64,000 bases of DNA from Sphingobium sp. D43FB (GTDB taxonomy: Bacteria; Pseudomonadota; Alphaproteobacteria; Sphingomonadales; Sphingomonadaceae), in contig NZ_NMUA01000002.1 in NCBI RefSeq assembly GCF_002312805.1, positions 186,001-250,000 on the forward strand, in the 5' to 3' direction. The translations under genes were made by a program, and so were the position numbers. This document shows, piece by piece, positions 1 through 8,338 of the stretch (positions are counted from its first letter, which is position 1; every line of letters begins with the position of its first letter). A model generated the notes under the pieces. The model did no database searches and was not told the origin of the DNA. It worked only from the letters and a program-made list of their open reading frames with translations.

Positions 1-68
1 TCATCAAGCTCGACCCAGAAACTATCCGCATCGAACCGGACGGCGAGGGGTTCAGGGGAAAAGGTCAT
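1..68 (-). CDS. DUF2442 family protein, N-terminal fragment (runs off the window)
   Basis: Reading the minus strand from the ATG at 66-68 gives an open frame of 22 codons that begins MTFSPEPLAVRFDADSFWVE and leaves the window without a stop. The pattern (short N-terminus, then the 'V.F....F.V.L.DGR' type start) looks like DUF2442, a small domain commonly encoded beside DUF4160. Its start lies inside the last codons of the DUF4160 gene, an overlap that indicates translational coupling. DUF4160/DUF2442 pairs have been suggested to be toxin-antitoxin-like; no activity can be read from this fragment. Confidence 0.6.
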   Translation of the reverse strand, partial: MTFSPEPLAVRFDADSFWVELD

Positions 69-294
69 TCCAAGCGCTCTCTATCTCTTCGCGTCTAGCC
101 TCTATAACATGGGAAAGTTGCGAAAGCATATGGGCAGGAAAACCGCGGCGTTCAGCTACCACCACTTCAGGCCAAAGCCAAAATTTCGCATTGTCCCGCC
201 CCTTGCGAACGTGGATATGCACCGGCTCACGCGGATCACCTTCGTTAGCGAAAAAGTGGAAGCGATAGCCGTTCCAGTGAAAGACTTTGGGCAT
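52..294 (-). CDS. DUF4160 domain protein
   Basis: The 80-aa product begins MPKVFHWNGYRFHFFANEGD and carries the DUF4160 hallmark 'EP.HIHV.KG...AKFWL' (near residues 22-42). The biochemical role is unknown; the family is small, cytoplasmic and usually paired with DUF2442. It starts 3 nt after the stop of the 202-aa gene upstream and overlaps the DUF2442 start by 17 nt, so the three genes look like one transcript. Base composition is clearly more A+T-rich than nrdB next door, consistent with horizontal acquisition. Confidence 0.75.
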   Translation of the reverse strand: MPKVFHWNGYRFHFFANEGDPREPVHIHVRKGRDNAKFWLWPEVVVAERRGFPAHMLSQLSHVIEARREEIESAWNDLFP

Positions 295-297
295 TGG

Positions 298-906
298 TCA
301 ATATCCAAGCGACTTCAATGCCTCGACAACCTGTGGGCGCAAAAGCCACTCGAAGTGAGGCGCTTCCAAATGCCGTTCAAGAGCAGCATATAGCTGCGCC
401 TGATCTAAATTGTCAGCATCAGCATCTGGCGCTTTTGCAATTGCGTATGTCCAAATCGGTGTTCCGTTTTCCCTTTCCGGAGGTTCGTAACCGATGTCTT
501 CCGCAACACGCCGGGCTAATTTCCCATAGTGCAGGTTGGCTGCTGACCAATTGTCAAAATTGGCGGCCTTAGCCAGCCGATTAGCGCTTATCATATAATC
601 ATCTGCTTGCAGGTGAGCGCGAAGCATTGCCCGGTAACTTTCGGGAAAAAATTGATCAAGCCTCTGAAATGCACCTAAATAAACACGAGAAGGAGGCGCA
701 CCATCACTCGACTGTTCGCTTAACTCTTTATCACCAATACGAGCGAGTTCCAATTTTACTTGCGCAATAGCTGCATCTCGATTCAATCCAGATTGCGTAG
801 TCACAACAATGTAACCGCGAAATGCGCGAGCTGTCCAAACGTTTTTCAGCAAAGCCGATTTGATCACATGCTTGCCATAATCTTCAGTGACGACACTATC
901 GGGCAT
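298..906 (-). CDS. unknown 202-aa protein heading the DUF4160/DUF2442 cluster
   Basis: I do not recognise this family with certainty. The protein is soluble, with no signal peptide or membrane segment. A central stretch around residues 105-140 (AKAANFDNWSAANLHYGKLA) resembles a short helical module I associate with the N-terminal part of some HNH/restriction-type nucleases, but no nuclease motif is visible here. The C-terminus (residues 175-202) is rich in Leu/Glu. Codon use is A+T-rich compared with nrdB, like the rest of the cluster. It precedes DUF4160 by 3 nt, so it may be a functional partner. Start MPDSVV was taken because the next gene (nrdB) ends 35 nt upstream. Confidence 0.6.
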   Translation of the reverse strand: MPDSVVTEDYGKHVIKSALLKNVWTARAFRGYIVVTTQSGLNRDAAIAQVKLELARIGDKELSEQSSDGAPPSRVYLGAFQRLDQFFPESYRAMLRAHLQADDYMISANRLAKAANFDNWSAANLHYGKLARRVAEDIGYEPPERENGTPIWTYAIAKAPDADADNLDQAQLYAALERHLEAPHFEWLLRPQVVEALKSLGY

Positions 907-941
907 CGTATGATCCCTTAAATTTTAGCAAACAGCAATCT

Positions 942-1988
942 TTACTCCGCCGCGATCCCGGCAGCCTTGAACATGTCCGGGTCGACCTCGTCCGCATTGG
1001 CGGGCACGGCGCGGGTCTTGCGGCGGTCGAAGGCGTCCCATACGTCGTTCCATTGGCCGCGCGTCGCGCCCTTTGAATATTCCGTCGCACGGGTTTCGAA
1101 GAAATTGGCATGTTCCACGCCGTTGAGCAGCGGGCTCAGCCAAGGGAGCGGATGCTCTTCGATCATGTAGATGGGCTTGAAGCCCAGCTGGCCCAGCCGC
1201 CAGTCGGCGATGTAGCGGACATATTTCTTGATGTCCTTCGCCGTCATGCCAGGCACCGGCCCCATTTCGAAGACCAGATCGATGAACGCATCCTCGATCC
1301 GCACCGTCTTCTGGCACATGTCCATGATGTCTTCCCTGACCGCCGGGGTCAGGCAGCCGCGTTCGGCGCAGAAGGCGTGGAACAGCTTGATGATGCCCTC
1401 GCAATGCAGCGTCTCGTCACGGATCGACCAGGTGACGATCTGGCCCATGCCCTTCATCTTGTTGAAGCGCGGGAAGTTCATCAGCATCGCGAAGGACGCA
1501 AAGAGCTGCAGGCCTTCGGTAAAGCCGCCGAACATCGCCAGGGTGCGAGCAATATCCTCGTCGGTATCGACGCCGAATTGCTGCAGATAGTCATGCTTGT
1601 CCTTCATCTCCTTATATTGGAGGAAGGCGCTATATTCGCTTTCGGGCATGCCGATCGTGTCGAGCAGATGCGAGTAAGCCGCGATATGGACAGTCTCCAT
1701 GTTGCTGAACGCGGTCAGCATCATCTTGACTTCCGTGGGCTTGAACACGCGGCCATATTTTTCGTGGTAGCAATCCTGCACTTCCACGTCGGCCTGGGTG
1801 AAGAAGCGGAAGATCTGCGTCAGCAGGTTGCGCTCATGATCGGACAGCTTCTGCGCCCAATCGCGGCAATCCTCGCCCAAGGGGACTTCCTCCGGCAGCC
1901 AGTGCAGCTGTTGCTGGCGCTTCCAGAAGTCGTAGGCCCAGGGATATTCGAACGGCTTATATTGCTTGGAGGCTTGAAGAAGAGACAT
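942..1988 (-). CDS. nrdB: ribonucleoside-diphosphate reductase, beta subunit (class Ia)
   Basis: The small subunit houses the di-iron/tyrosyl radical that drives reduction of ribonucleoside diphosphates by NrdA. At 348 aa it has the expected length. Ligand and radical motifs are visible: D67 in TQADVEVQ, E98-T-V-H101 with the radical tyrosine Y105 four residues later (spacing as in E. coli E115/H118/Y122), and the second carboxylate/His pair in RDETLHCEG. The C-terminus ends in MFKAAGIAAE. It is the last gene of the nrdA - 91-aa membrane protein - nrdB series and starts 8 nt after the small gene. Confidence 0.97.
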   Translation of the reverse strand: MSLLQASKQYKPFEYPWAYDFWKRQQQLHWLPEEVPLGEDCRDWAQKLSDHERNLLTQIFRFFTQADVEVQDCYHEKYGRVFKPTEVKMMLTAFSNMETVHIAAYSHLLDTIGMPESEYSAFLQYKEMKDKHDYLQQFGVDTDEDIARTLAMFGGFTEGLQLFASFAMLMNFPRFNKMKGMGQIVTWSIRDETLHCEGIIKLFHAFCAERGCLTPAVREDIMDMCQKTVRIEDAFIDLVFEMGPVPGMTAKDIKKYVRYIADWRLGQLGFKPIYMIEEHPLPWLSPLLNGVEHANFFETRATEYSKGATRGQWNDVWDAFDRRKTRAVPANADEVDPDMFKAAGIAAE

Positions 1989-1996
1989 GGTGAACC

Positions 1997-2272
1997 TCAG
2001 TTAAATTTGATCGTTTCAACGCCCTCAACAGGGCCAAATAATCCGAATATCATCGCCATCATAATCAGTAGAAACAGAGGCGCAAAAACCATCTGTATTC
2101 TTCCAATCATATTTATGTCTTTGACCGACAGTTCAGTACCTTGAATCGGCTGGCCAAAAATCTTGCGCCCTTCAAACGGATTTCTAGTCATCCGCGAGAA
2201 ACGAACGCCATTGAAGAAAACACAGAGTGAAATAAGCGACACAATAGTAAGAAAAATCCAACCATCAGTCAA
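1997..2272 (-). CDS. 91-aa two-TM membrane protein inserted between nrdA and nrdB
   Basis: Two hydrophobic segments are evident (about residues 5-22, WIFLTIVSLISLCVFF, and 64-82, VFAPLFLLIMMAMIFGLFG), separated by a basic/polar loop of about 40 residues. This is a small inner-membrane protein with no family I recognise. The initiation codon is TTG at 2270-2272 preceded by AGGAGGG 5 nt upstream; no in-frame ATG fits. GC content is roughly 43%, far below the flanking nrd genes (about 60%), suggesting a recently acquired gene. It sits 8 nt before nrdB, so nrdB translation or transcription must pass through it. Confidence 0.65.
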   Translation of the reverse strand: MTDGWIFLTIVSLISLCVFFNGVRFSRMTRNPFEGRKIFGQPIQGTELSVKDINMIGRIQMVFAPLFLLIMMAMIFGLFGPVEGVETIKFN

Positions 2273-2286
2273 AACGACCCTCCTAC

Positions 2287-2311
2287 TCGGTCAAAGTATC
2301 ACTTTGACCGA
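2287..2311 (-). terminator. perfect stem-loop directly after nrdA stop
   Basis: An 11-bp perfect inverted repeat (TCGGTCAAAGT / ACTTTGACCGA) with a 3-nt loop lies 2 nt after the nrdA stop codon and before the AGGAGGG of the next gene. No T-run follows, so it is more likely an intercistronic stabiliser or attenuator that uncouples nrdA from downstream levels than a complete terminator. Confidence 0.55.
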
Positions 2312-2313
2312 AA

Positions 2314-4257
2314 TCACTGACAGGCCAGACACTCGTCATAGTCTGTGCTTTCGATTTCGAACTTGGGCGCATCGATCGTGTTGTCGGCTTCCACGCCGCC
2401 CGCAAAACCGGCGCGCTGCACGCTCTTCGACCGCAGATAATAAAGCGATTTGATGCCCAGTTCCCAGGCGCGGAAGTGGAGCATGAGCAGATCCCATTTT
2501 TCTACATCGGCCGGGATGAACAGGTTCAGCGACTGCGCTTGGTCGATATAGGGGGTGCGGTCGGCCGCGAGTTCGAGCAGCCAGCGCTGGTCGATCTCGA
2601 AGCTGGTCTTGAACGTGTCCTTTTCTTCCTGGCTCAGGAAGTCGAGATGCTGGACGCTGCCGCCATGTTCGAGGATCGAGTTCCAGACATTATTGCTGTC
2701 CTTCGCCTTCTCGATCAGCAGCTTTTCGAGATAGGGATTCTTGATCGAGAAGCTGCCCGACAGCGTCTTGTGGGTGTAGATATTAGCCGGGATCGGTTCG
2801 ATGCACGCGCTGGTGCCGCCACAAATGATGCTGATCGACGCGGTCGGCGCGATCGCCATCTTGCAGCTGAAACGCTCCATCACGCCCTGGTCGGCGGCGT
2901 CCGGGCACGGGCCGCGCTCGATGGCGAGCTGCATCGAGGCTTCGTCGACCTGGCCCTTGATGTGCTTGAACATGCGCAGGTTCCACGACTTGGCCATCGC
3001 ACCCTCGAACGGGATGCCCCGCGCCTGGAGGAAGCTGTGGAAGCCCATGACGCCAAGGCCAACCGAGCGTTCGCGGCTGGCGCTGTACTTGGCGCGCGCC
3101 ATTTCGGGCGGGGCGCGGTCGATATAGTCCTGCAACACATTGTCGAGGAAGCGCATAATGTCTTCGGCGAAGAGCTTTTCGTCCTTCCACTCGTCCCAGG
3201 TTTCCAGATTCATCGACGACAGACAACAGACCGCCGTGCGGTCATTGCCAAGGTGATCGCGCCCGGTCGGCAGGGTGATTTCCGAACAGAGATTGGACGT
3301 CGAGACTTTCAGCCCCAGGTCGCGATGATGTTTGGGCATCATGCGGTTCACCGTGTCGTTGAACACGATATAGGGCTCACCGGTCGCCAACCGGGTTTCG
3401 ACCAGCTTCTGGAACAGCGCGCGTGCGTCGATGGTGGAGCGGATCGACTGGTCCTTGGGGCTGCGCAGATGAAATTCACGGCCGTCGCGCACGGCTTCCA
3501 TGAATTCGTCGGTCAGAAGGACGCCATGATGCAGGTTGAGCGCCTTGCGGTTGAAGTCGCCGCTGGGCTTGCGGATTTCGAGGAATTCTTCGATTTCCGG
3601 GTGCGACACGTCGAGATAGCAGGCGGCCGAACCGCGACGCAGGCTGCCCTGGCTGATCGCCAGCGTCAGGCTGTCCATCACGCGGACGAAGGGAATGATG
3701 CCGCTGGTCTTGCCGTTGAGGCCGACCGGCTCGCCGATGCCGCGCACGCTGCCCCAATAGGTGCCGATGCCGCCGCCACGCGAGGCAAGCCAGACATTCT
3801 CGTTCCAGGTGTTAACGATGCCTTCCAGGCTGTCGTCCACCGAGTTCAGATAGCAGCTGATCGGCAGGCCGCGCCCGGTGCCGCCATTGGACAGGACCGG
3901 GGTGGCGGGCATGAACCAGAGTTTGGAGATATAGTCATAGACACGCTGAGCGTGGTCCTGATTGTCCGAATAGGCCGACGCGACGCGGGCGAACAGATCC
4001 TGATAGGATTCGCCGGGCAGCAGATAGCGATCGTTCAGCGTATCCTTGCCGAATTCGGTCAGCAACGCATCGCGCGACGCATCGGTCACGATATCGAAAC
4101 GACGCTCCACCACGGTCGAGGAGGTCAGGGGTGCCGCCTCCTTGGGCTGCGCCTTGGCCGGAGCCGCCTTATTCGTTGCCGCTACCGCGTCCAACACTTC
4201 ATCCATCACAGTCGCCACGTCGCCAGTACCACCTTGTCCGCTATCTCGAAAATCCAT
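2314..4257 (-). CDS. nrdA: ribonucleoside-diphosphate reductase, alpha subunit (class Ia)
   Basis: This is the catalytic subunit of ribonucleotide reductase. Visible active-site features are PISCYLNS (first redox Cys), NLCSEITLP (the N-x-C-x-E thiyl-radical loop), AVCCLSS (second redox Cys), the tyrosine dyad in SLYYLRSKS and a C-terminal CLACQ shuttle motif. The length is 647 aa. The first about 50 residues are an Ala/Pro/Lys-rich linker and no ATP-cone (VxKRDG-type) motif is present, so the usual dATP overall-activity site appears absent. It is the first gene of the minus-strand nrd cluster, divergent from fumarase across a 536-bp region. Confidence 0.97.
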   Translation of the reverse strand: MDFRDSGQGGTGDVATVMDEVLDAVAATNKAAPAKAQPKEAAPLTSSTVVERRFDIVTDASRDALLTEFGKDTLNDRYLLPGESYQDLFARVASAYSDNQDHAQRVYDYISKLWFMPATPVLSNGGTGRGLPISCYLNSVDDSLEGIVNTWNENVWLASRGGGIGTYWGSVRGIGEPVGLNGKTSGIIPFVRVMDSLTLAISQGSLRRGSAACYLDVSHPEIEEFLEIRKPSGDFNRKALNLHHGVLLTDEFMEAVRDGREFHLRSPKDQSIRSTIDARALFQKLVETRLATGEPYIVFNDTVNRMMPKHHRDLGLKVSTSNLCSEITLPTGRDHLGNDRTAVCCLSSMNLETWDEWKDEKLFAEDIMRFLDNVLQDYIDRAPPEMARAKYSASRERSVGLGVMGFHSFLQARGIPFEGAMAKSWNLRMFKHIKGQVDEASMQLAIERGPCPDAADQGVMERFSCKMAIAPTASISIICGGTSACIEPIPANIYTHKTLSGSFSIKNPYLEKLLIEKAKDSNNVWNSILEHGGSVQHLDFLSQEEKDTFKTSFEIDQRWLLELAADRTPYIDQAQSLNLFIPADVEKWDLLMLHFRAWELGIKSLYYLRSKSVQRAGFAGGVEADNTIDAPKFEIESTDYDECLACQ

Positions 4258-4453
4258 CTCAGCCCCCGAATGTTCCTGTTCCGTTCGATTCGGTCAAGCC
4301 CCGCGCCATCCAGTCGCGCATCAGCCGCAAACCGTTTCGTGCCGGGACCGGAACGAGGCCCGCAAGACCGCGATCGCACGGACAAAATGCCCTTCAAGCG
4401 AAACCAGGTTCCGCGACGCAATCACAATCTGTTGGGTGACCCCCGTTAACCCG

Positions 4454-4469
4454 ATACAAGGGATAGTGC
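4454..4469 (-). promoter_or_regulatory. candidate NrdR box upstream of nrdA
   Basis: Read on the minus strand, GCACTATCCCTTGTAT-like sequence matches the NrdR consensus ACACWATATATWGTGT at about 12 of 16 positions, with both half-sites (CACTAT and TTGTAT) in phase. It would overlap a -10 element whose -35 could be TTGCGT at 4485-4490. NrdR boxes normally occur in pairs and I find only one good copy, so this is tentative. Confidence 0.25.
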
Positions 4470-4629
4470 CATAGCCCCTTTGGGACGCAAGAGGGTAAAT
4501 GACCGTTTAGCGACTCCGTTCGTCGCTCGCCCGATTCATTTCATCGCCGCTTTTGCCTGTCGCAACGCCGCGACGCATGGACTTCCCTGCCCCCCGCAAA
4601 AGGCAAGGGGGACCGTGGCCCCAAAAAAA

Positions 4630-4775
4630 TATATAGGGGCTTGCCACGCAAATGCGTGCGCGGCCGGAGTCGGGCTTCGCACCTATGTACCTGTCTGCCT
4701 ACGCTGGACTTGGGAGCGGGGATGCGTATAGCCCCAGCCCAAGCAGGAACCCGCCGTGCAGGGCCGGGCCGCAGA
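4630..4775 (+). ncRNA. structured 5' leader RNA upstream of fumarase (unclassified)
   Basis: A TATATA at 4630-4635 may be a -10, placing a leader of about 150 nt before the fumarase ATG. The leader folds well by eye: outer helix GCGGCCGG (4660-4667) with CCGGgCCGC (4764-4772); inner arm CTG..CTTGGG (4704-4714) with CCCAAGCAG (4738-4746); apical GGGG (4718-4721) with CCCC (4732-4735) closing a 10-nt loop. It lacks 4.5S, tmRNA or RNase P signatures and does not match a riboswitch I know. The minus strand has a small hairpin followed by a T7 run (4622-4660), so the opposite orientation cannot be excluded. The rest of 4258-4629 shows no gene. Confidence 0.4.
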
Positions 4776-4793
4776 TATGGGGACTAGGGTAAG

Positions 4794-6314
4794 ATGACGC
4801 TCATCAAAACCGCCGATCTGATCGAGAGCGTGGCCGACGCGCTCCAGTTCATCAGCTATTATCACCCGATGGATTATATCCGCGCGCTCGGCAAAGCCTA
4901 TGAGGCGGAGCAAAGCCCGGCGGCCAAGGACGCCATCGCCCAGATCCTGACCAACAGCCGCATGTGCGCGGAGGGGCATCGTCCGATCTGCCAGGATACC
5001 GGCATCGTCAATGTCTTCGTCAAATGGGGCATGGAATGCCGGTTGGACGATAATAGCCGCTCGATGCAGGATGTGATCGATGAGGGCGTGCGGCGCGCTT
5101 ATCTGAACCCCGAAAATCGCTTGCGCGCCTCGATCTTGCGCGATCCCGCTTTCTCCCGCCAGAATACCAAGGACAACACGCCCTGCGTCCTGTCGGTCGA
5201 GATGGTGCCGGGCAACAAGGTCGTCATCGATGTCGCGGCCAAGGGTGGCGGGTCGGAGAATAAGACCAAGTTCAAGATGATGAACCCCAGCGATTCGATC
5301 GTCGACTGGGTGCTGGACATGATCCCGCAAATGGGCGCTGGCTGGTGCCCGCCCGGCATGTTGGGCATCGGCATCGGCGGCACCGCGGAAAAGGCGGTGG
5401 CGCTGGCCAAGGAAAGTCTGATGGAGCCTATCGACATGGGCGAACTCAAGGCGCGCGGGCCACAGACCGAGATCGAGAAGATGCGGGTCGAAATTTTCGA
5501 CAAGGTCAATGCGTTGGGCATCGGTGCGCAGGGTCTGGGTGGCCTCTCCACCATCCTCGACGTCAAGATTTACGACTATCCCTGCCATGCGGCAGGCAAG
5601 CCCGTGGCGATGATCCCCAATTGCGCCGCGACCCGCCACGCGCATTTCACGCTCGATGGCTCTGGCCCCGCCTATCTGGAAGCGCCCAAGCTGTCCGAAT
5701 GGCCCGATGTTAACTGGACGCCCAGCAAGGAAGCGATCCGCGTCGATCTCAACACCTTGACGCCGGAAGTAGTGCAAAGCTGGAAGCATGGCGACCGGCT
5801 GCTGCTGAACGGCAAGATGCTGACCGGCCGTGACGCCGCGCATAAGCGGATCAAGGATATGCTGAGCCGGGGCGAACAGCTGCCGGTCGATTTCAAGGGC
5901 CGCGTCATCTATTATGTCGGCCCGGTCGATCCGGTCGGCGACGAAGTGGTCGGCCCGGCCGGTCCCACCACCGCCACCCGCATGGACAGCTTCATGGACA
6001 TGATGCTGGAACAGGGGCTGCTCGGCTGCGTCGGCAAGGCGGAGCGCGGCGTCGCCGCGACCAAAGCCATCGCCAAGCATAAGAGCGCCTATCTGATGGC
6101 GGTCGGCGGCGCGGCCTATCTGGTCGCGCGCGCCATCAAGGGCGCGAAGGTCGTCGGCTTCGAGGATCTGGGCATGGAAGCGATCTACGAATTCGATGTG
6201 CAGGACATGCCGGTGACCGTCGCGGTGGACAGCGAAGGGCAGAATGTCCACCATCTCGCCCCGCTGGTCTGGCAGGAAAAGATCAAGCGCGAAGGCTTGC
6301 TGGAAGGGGTGTGA
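4794..6314 (+). CDS. fumA: fumarate hydratase, class I (iron-sulfur)
   Basis: The enzyme catalyses reversible hydration of fumarate to L-malate in the TCA cycle. The 506-aa single chain contains both the N-terminal alpha and C-terminal beta domains of FumA/FumB-type enzymes. A 4Fe-4S ligand is C66 in [10 protein letters not shown]; the other cysteines are in [12 protein letters not shown] and [11 protein letters not shown]. The beta-domain signature [20 protein letters not shown] is present. The gene is plus-strand with a long structured leader and follows the divergent nrdA. Class II fumarase, if present, is outside the window. Confidence 0.95.
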   Translation: MTLIKTADLIESVADALQFISYYHPMDYIRALGKAYEAEQSPAAKDAIAQILTNSRMCAEGHRPICQDTGIVNVFVKWGMECRLDDNSRSMQDVIDEGVRRAYLNPENRLRASILRDPAFSRQNTKDNTPCVLSVEMVPGNKVVIDVAAKGGGSENKTKFKMMNPSDSIVDWVLDMIPQMGAGWCPPGMLGIGIGGTAEKAVALAKESLMEPIDMGELKARGPQTEIEKMRVEIFDKVNALGIGAQGLGGLSTILDVKIYDYPCHAAGKPVAMIPNCAATRHAHFTLDGSGPAYLEAPKLSEWPDVNWTPSKEAIRVDLNTLTPEVVQSWKHGDRLLLNGKMLTGRDAAHKRIKDMLSRGEQLPVDFKGRVIYYVGPVDPVGDEVVGPAGPTTATRMDSFMDMMLEQGLLGCVGKAERGVAATKAIAKHKSAYLMAVGGAAYLVARAIKGAKVVGFEDLGMEAIYEFDVQDMPVTVAVDSEGQNVHHLAPLVWQEKIKREGLLEGV

Positions 6315-6354
6315 GCGCGCGCTAACGCTTCCTTCACCATGCTGCGATACCCCC

Positions 6355-7764
6355 ATGGAAATGGGGAATATCGCAGACATCGGAACCGTCGCCAGAGCGG
6401 TCATGAAGGTCGCCAAATTGTCGGGCGACCTGGGCATTCGCACGCTCGATTTGCAGGCCGACATCAGCGAACTGGCCGACCGGGTGACGCAGCAGGCGCA
6501 GATGATCGAGGCGATCAGCGGTGCCGCCGGGCAATTGTCGCGCGATGGCGACAGCGTGGCGCTGGCCGGGCAGGATGCGCGGGAACAGGCGATCGCGGCG
6601 CGCGCCATCATCGACGATTCGGGCCGCCAGCTCTCCGCAGCCAACAGCAATTTCGTCGACCTGATCGACCAGGTCAGCCATATCCATGCGCGGCTCGACG
6701 GCTTTGGCGAGGCGCTGCGCACCGTCGCCCATGTCACCAGCATGATCAGCGGGATTGCCAGCCAGACCAACCTTCTAGCGCTCAACGCCACGATCGAGGC
6801 GGCGCGGGCGGGCGATGCGGGGCGCGGCTTTGCCGTGGTCGCGGCCGAGGTGAAGAAACTGGCGCAGGAAACCGCCGCCGCCACCCAGACCATCGAACAG
6901 TCGATCGCTGCGCTGACCGGCGAGGCGGGCGGGATGCTCGCCAGCATCACCCAGGGCGCGCAGACCGCGCGCACCGCCCAGTCGGACACGCGCAACATCG
7001 AAACGCTGGTCGAACGGCTCGCCGCGCTGATGCTCGACCTGTCGAGCAACAGCGAGACGGTGGCGCGGCGGATCGCGTCGATGGTCGGGTCCGCGGGCGA
7101 AATCCGCACCGGCATCGCGACGCTGGCCAGCACGTCGAGCGCCAATGCCGACGGGCTGCAACGGCTGTCGGGCCGCGTGTCGACCGCCAGCAGCGACACC
7201 AATATGCTGCTGCAATATCTGGCCGAAAGCGGGGTCGATATTCCCGACTCGCCCTATATCCGCTTCAGCCTGGAGTCGGCGCAAAAGGTCGCGGACGCCA
7301 TAGAGCGGGCGATCGAGCGCGGTGAGGCAAGCGAAGCGGCGATCTTCAGCGACGCTTATGCGCCGATCCCCGGCACCAACCCGCCGCAATATACGCATCC
7401 GGTGCAGGCGGTGATCCTGCCCGTCGCCCGCGCGCAGCAGGAACGGGCACGCGGCTTTACCGGGCTGTTCGGCATGACCTTCACCGACCGCAACGCCTAT
7501 GGCGCAGTGGCCATGCCCGAACGCGCGCAGCCGCAGCGGCCGGGCGACGACGCCTGGAACGCGGAACATGCGCGGCAGGGGCTGATCTTCGACTTTCCCG
7601 ACACGCGCGAACAGGCGCGGACCACCCAGCCCTTCTGCATCAAAGCCTATCGCCGTCTGACCGCCAGCGGCGAAGTGCTGCTGCTCAAACAGGTGATCGC
7701 GTCGATCCATGTGAAGGGGCGGCACTGGGGCATTTTGCAGATGGCCTATCAGGACCAGGGCTAA
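6355..7764 (+). CDS. soluble methyl-accepting chemotaxis protein
   Basis: This 469-aa protein is a chemoreceptor without membrane segments. The central coiled-coil signalling domain has the conserved hairpin tip: [18 protein letters not shown] followed by [15 protein letters not shown] (about residues 135-170). An N-terminal helical region (residues 1-110) and a C-terminal about 150-residue region ending in [17 protein letters not shown], which looks like a Cache/PAS-type ligand fold, flank it. A C-terminal sensor is unusual for MCPs and suggests sensing of a cytoplasmic signal. I use the ATG at 6355; an in-frame ATG at 6361 is equally possible, and neither has a good Shine-Dalgarno. Confidence 0.88.
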   Translation: MEMGNIADIGTVARAVMKVAKLSGDLGIRTLDLQADISELADRVTQQAQMIEAISGAAGQLSRDGDSVALAGQDAREQAIAARAIIDDSGRQLSAANSNFVDLIDQVSHIHARLDGFGEALRTVAHVTSMISGIASQTNLLALNATIEAARAGDAGRGFAVVAAEVKKLAQETAAATQTIEQSIAALTGEAGGMLASITQGAQTARTAQSDTRNIETLVERLAALMLDLSSNSETVARRIASMVGSAGEIRTGIATLASTSSANADGLQRLSGRVSTASSDTNMLLQYLAESGVDIPDSPYIRFSLESAQKVADAIERAIERGEASEAAIFSDAYAPIPGTNPPQYTHPVQAVILPVARAQQERARGFTGLFGMTFTDRNAYGAVAMPERAQPQRPGDDAWNAEHARQGLIFDFPDTREQARTTQPFCIKAYRRLTASGEVLLLKQVIASIHVKGRHWGILQMAYQDQG

Positions 7765-8302
7765 GCGCGGCCCGGCAAAGCGGCCGGCGCGCCCTTGCCA
7801 AATCTGTGAAGTTCACACCGTCGCAGGCCACGCAATCGTAGGCGAACGGACGGGTAGCGTCGATTTCGCAATAGGAGAAATTTTGCGAGGTGCGGGCGCG
7901 CGCTTATGGGCGCGCGGGTCGAGGGGGACGGACGGCGAGAAAGAGCGGGGCGAGTGTGGCATGGTTTGGGGGATGTAGGACAGAGGGGTGTTGGCCGGTT
8001 GCAGAACGACCGGTTCAGAGCGGATGTACAGAGATATCTGACGTTTGCGTGGGGTCAGATCGGTCTGGATGACCAATGTCAAATAGGCGTTATATATAGC
8101 ACCCACTTACTCCCAACTGCTGCCGCCCGTTCACCGCCGCCGTCGGTGTGGTGATGATTAGCCGCTCCTATTGGTCCAGACGCAAAGCGTCTGCGACCGA
8201 CATTTTAGATCGCCATCGGCGCTGAAGGGTTGGCAGGTCTGTAAGCCATCTCGATGCCACACGGTCGTCGAATTGCATAACAGCCAGTTGCAAGCAAAGC
8301 GC
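7765..8302. other. 538-bp gene-free stretch ahead of the toxin-antitoxin pair
   Basis: No convincing coding frame is present here. Composition shifts from GC-rich to A+T-richer around 8030, marking the left edge of the acquired patch. Noted inside are a 13-bp palindrome TGTGAAGTTCACA at 7806-7818 and an A+T-rich TTATATATAGC near 8085-8097. I see no transposase remnant or tRNA fragment. Confidence 0.5.
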
Positions 8303-8332
8303 TTGGCGCGCGGCAAACGCTGTGGCTATAAA
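8303..8332 (+). promoter_or_regulatory. promoter of the VapB45-like gene, predicting a leaderless mRNA
   Basis: TTGGCG (8303-8308) and TATAAA (8327-8332) are spaced 18 bp, a good sigma-70-type arrangement. The expected start point, about 7 nt after the -10, falls on the A of the ATG at 8339. There is no Shine-Dalgarno, so the antitoxin would be translated from a leaderless transcript. Confidence 0.5.
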
Positions 8333-8338
8333 GCAGAT

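Noticed and set aside
2476-4449. 657-codon plus-strand frame over nrdA
   Set aside because: nrdA motifs on the minus strand are decisive.
4655-4775. 6S, 4.5S, tmRNA or RNase P RNA
   Set aside because: The core signatures of these RNAs (for example GGAAGGNAGCAGCC of 4.5S) are absent on both strands.
4683-7202. 839-codon open frame on the minus strand
   Set aside because: It is antisense to fumarase and the chemoreceptor, whose motifs are clear; high-GC codon bias creates long antisense frames.
8171-8338. N-terminal extension of the VapB45-like protein
   Set aside because: It precedes the promoter and lacks domain similarity; the HTH begins right after the ATG at 8339.
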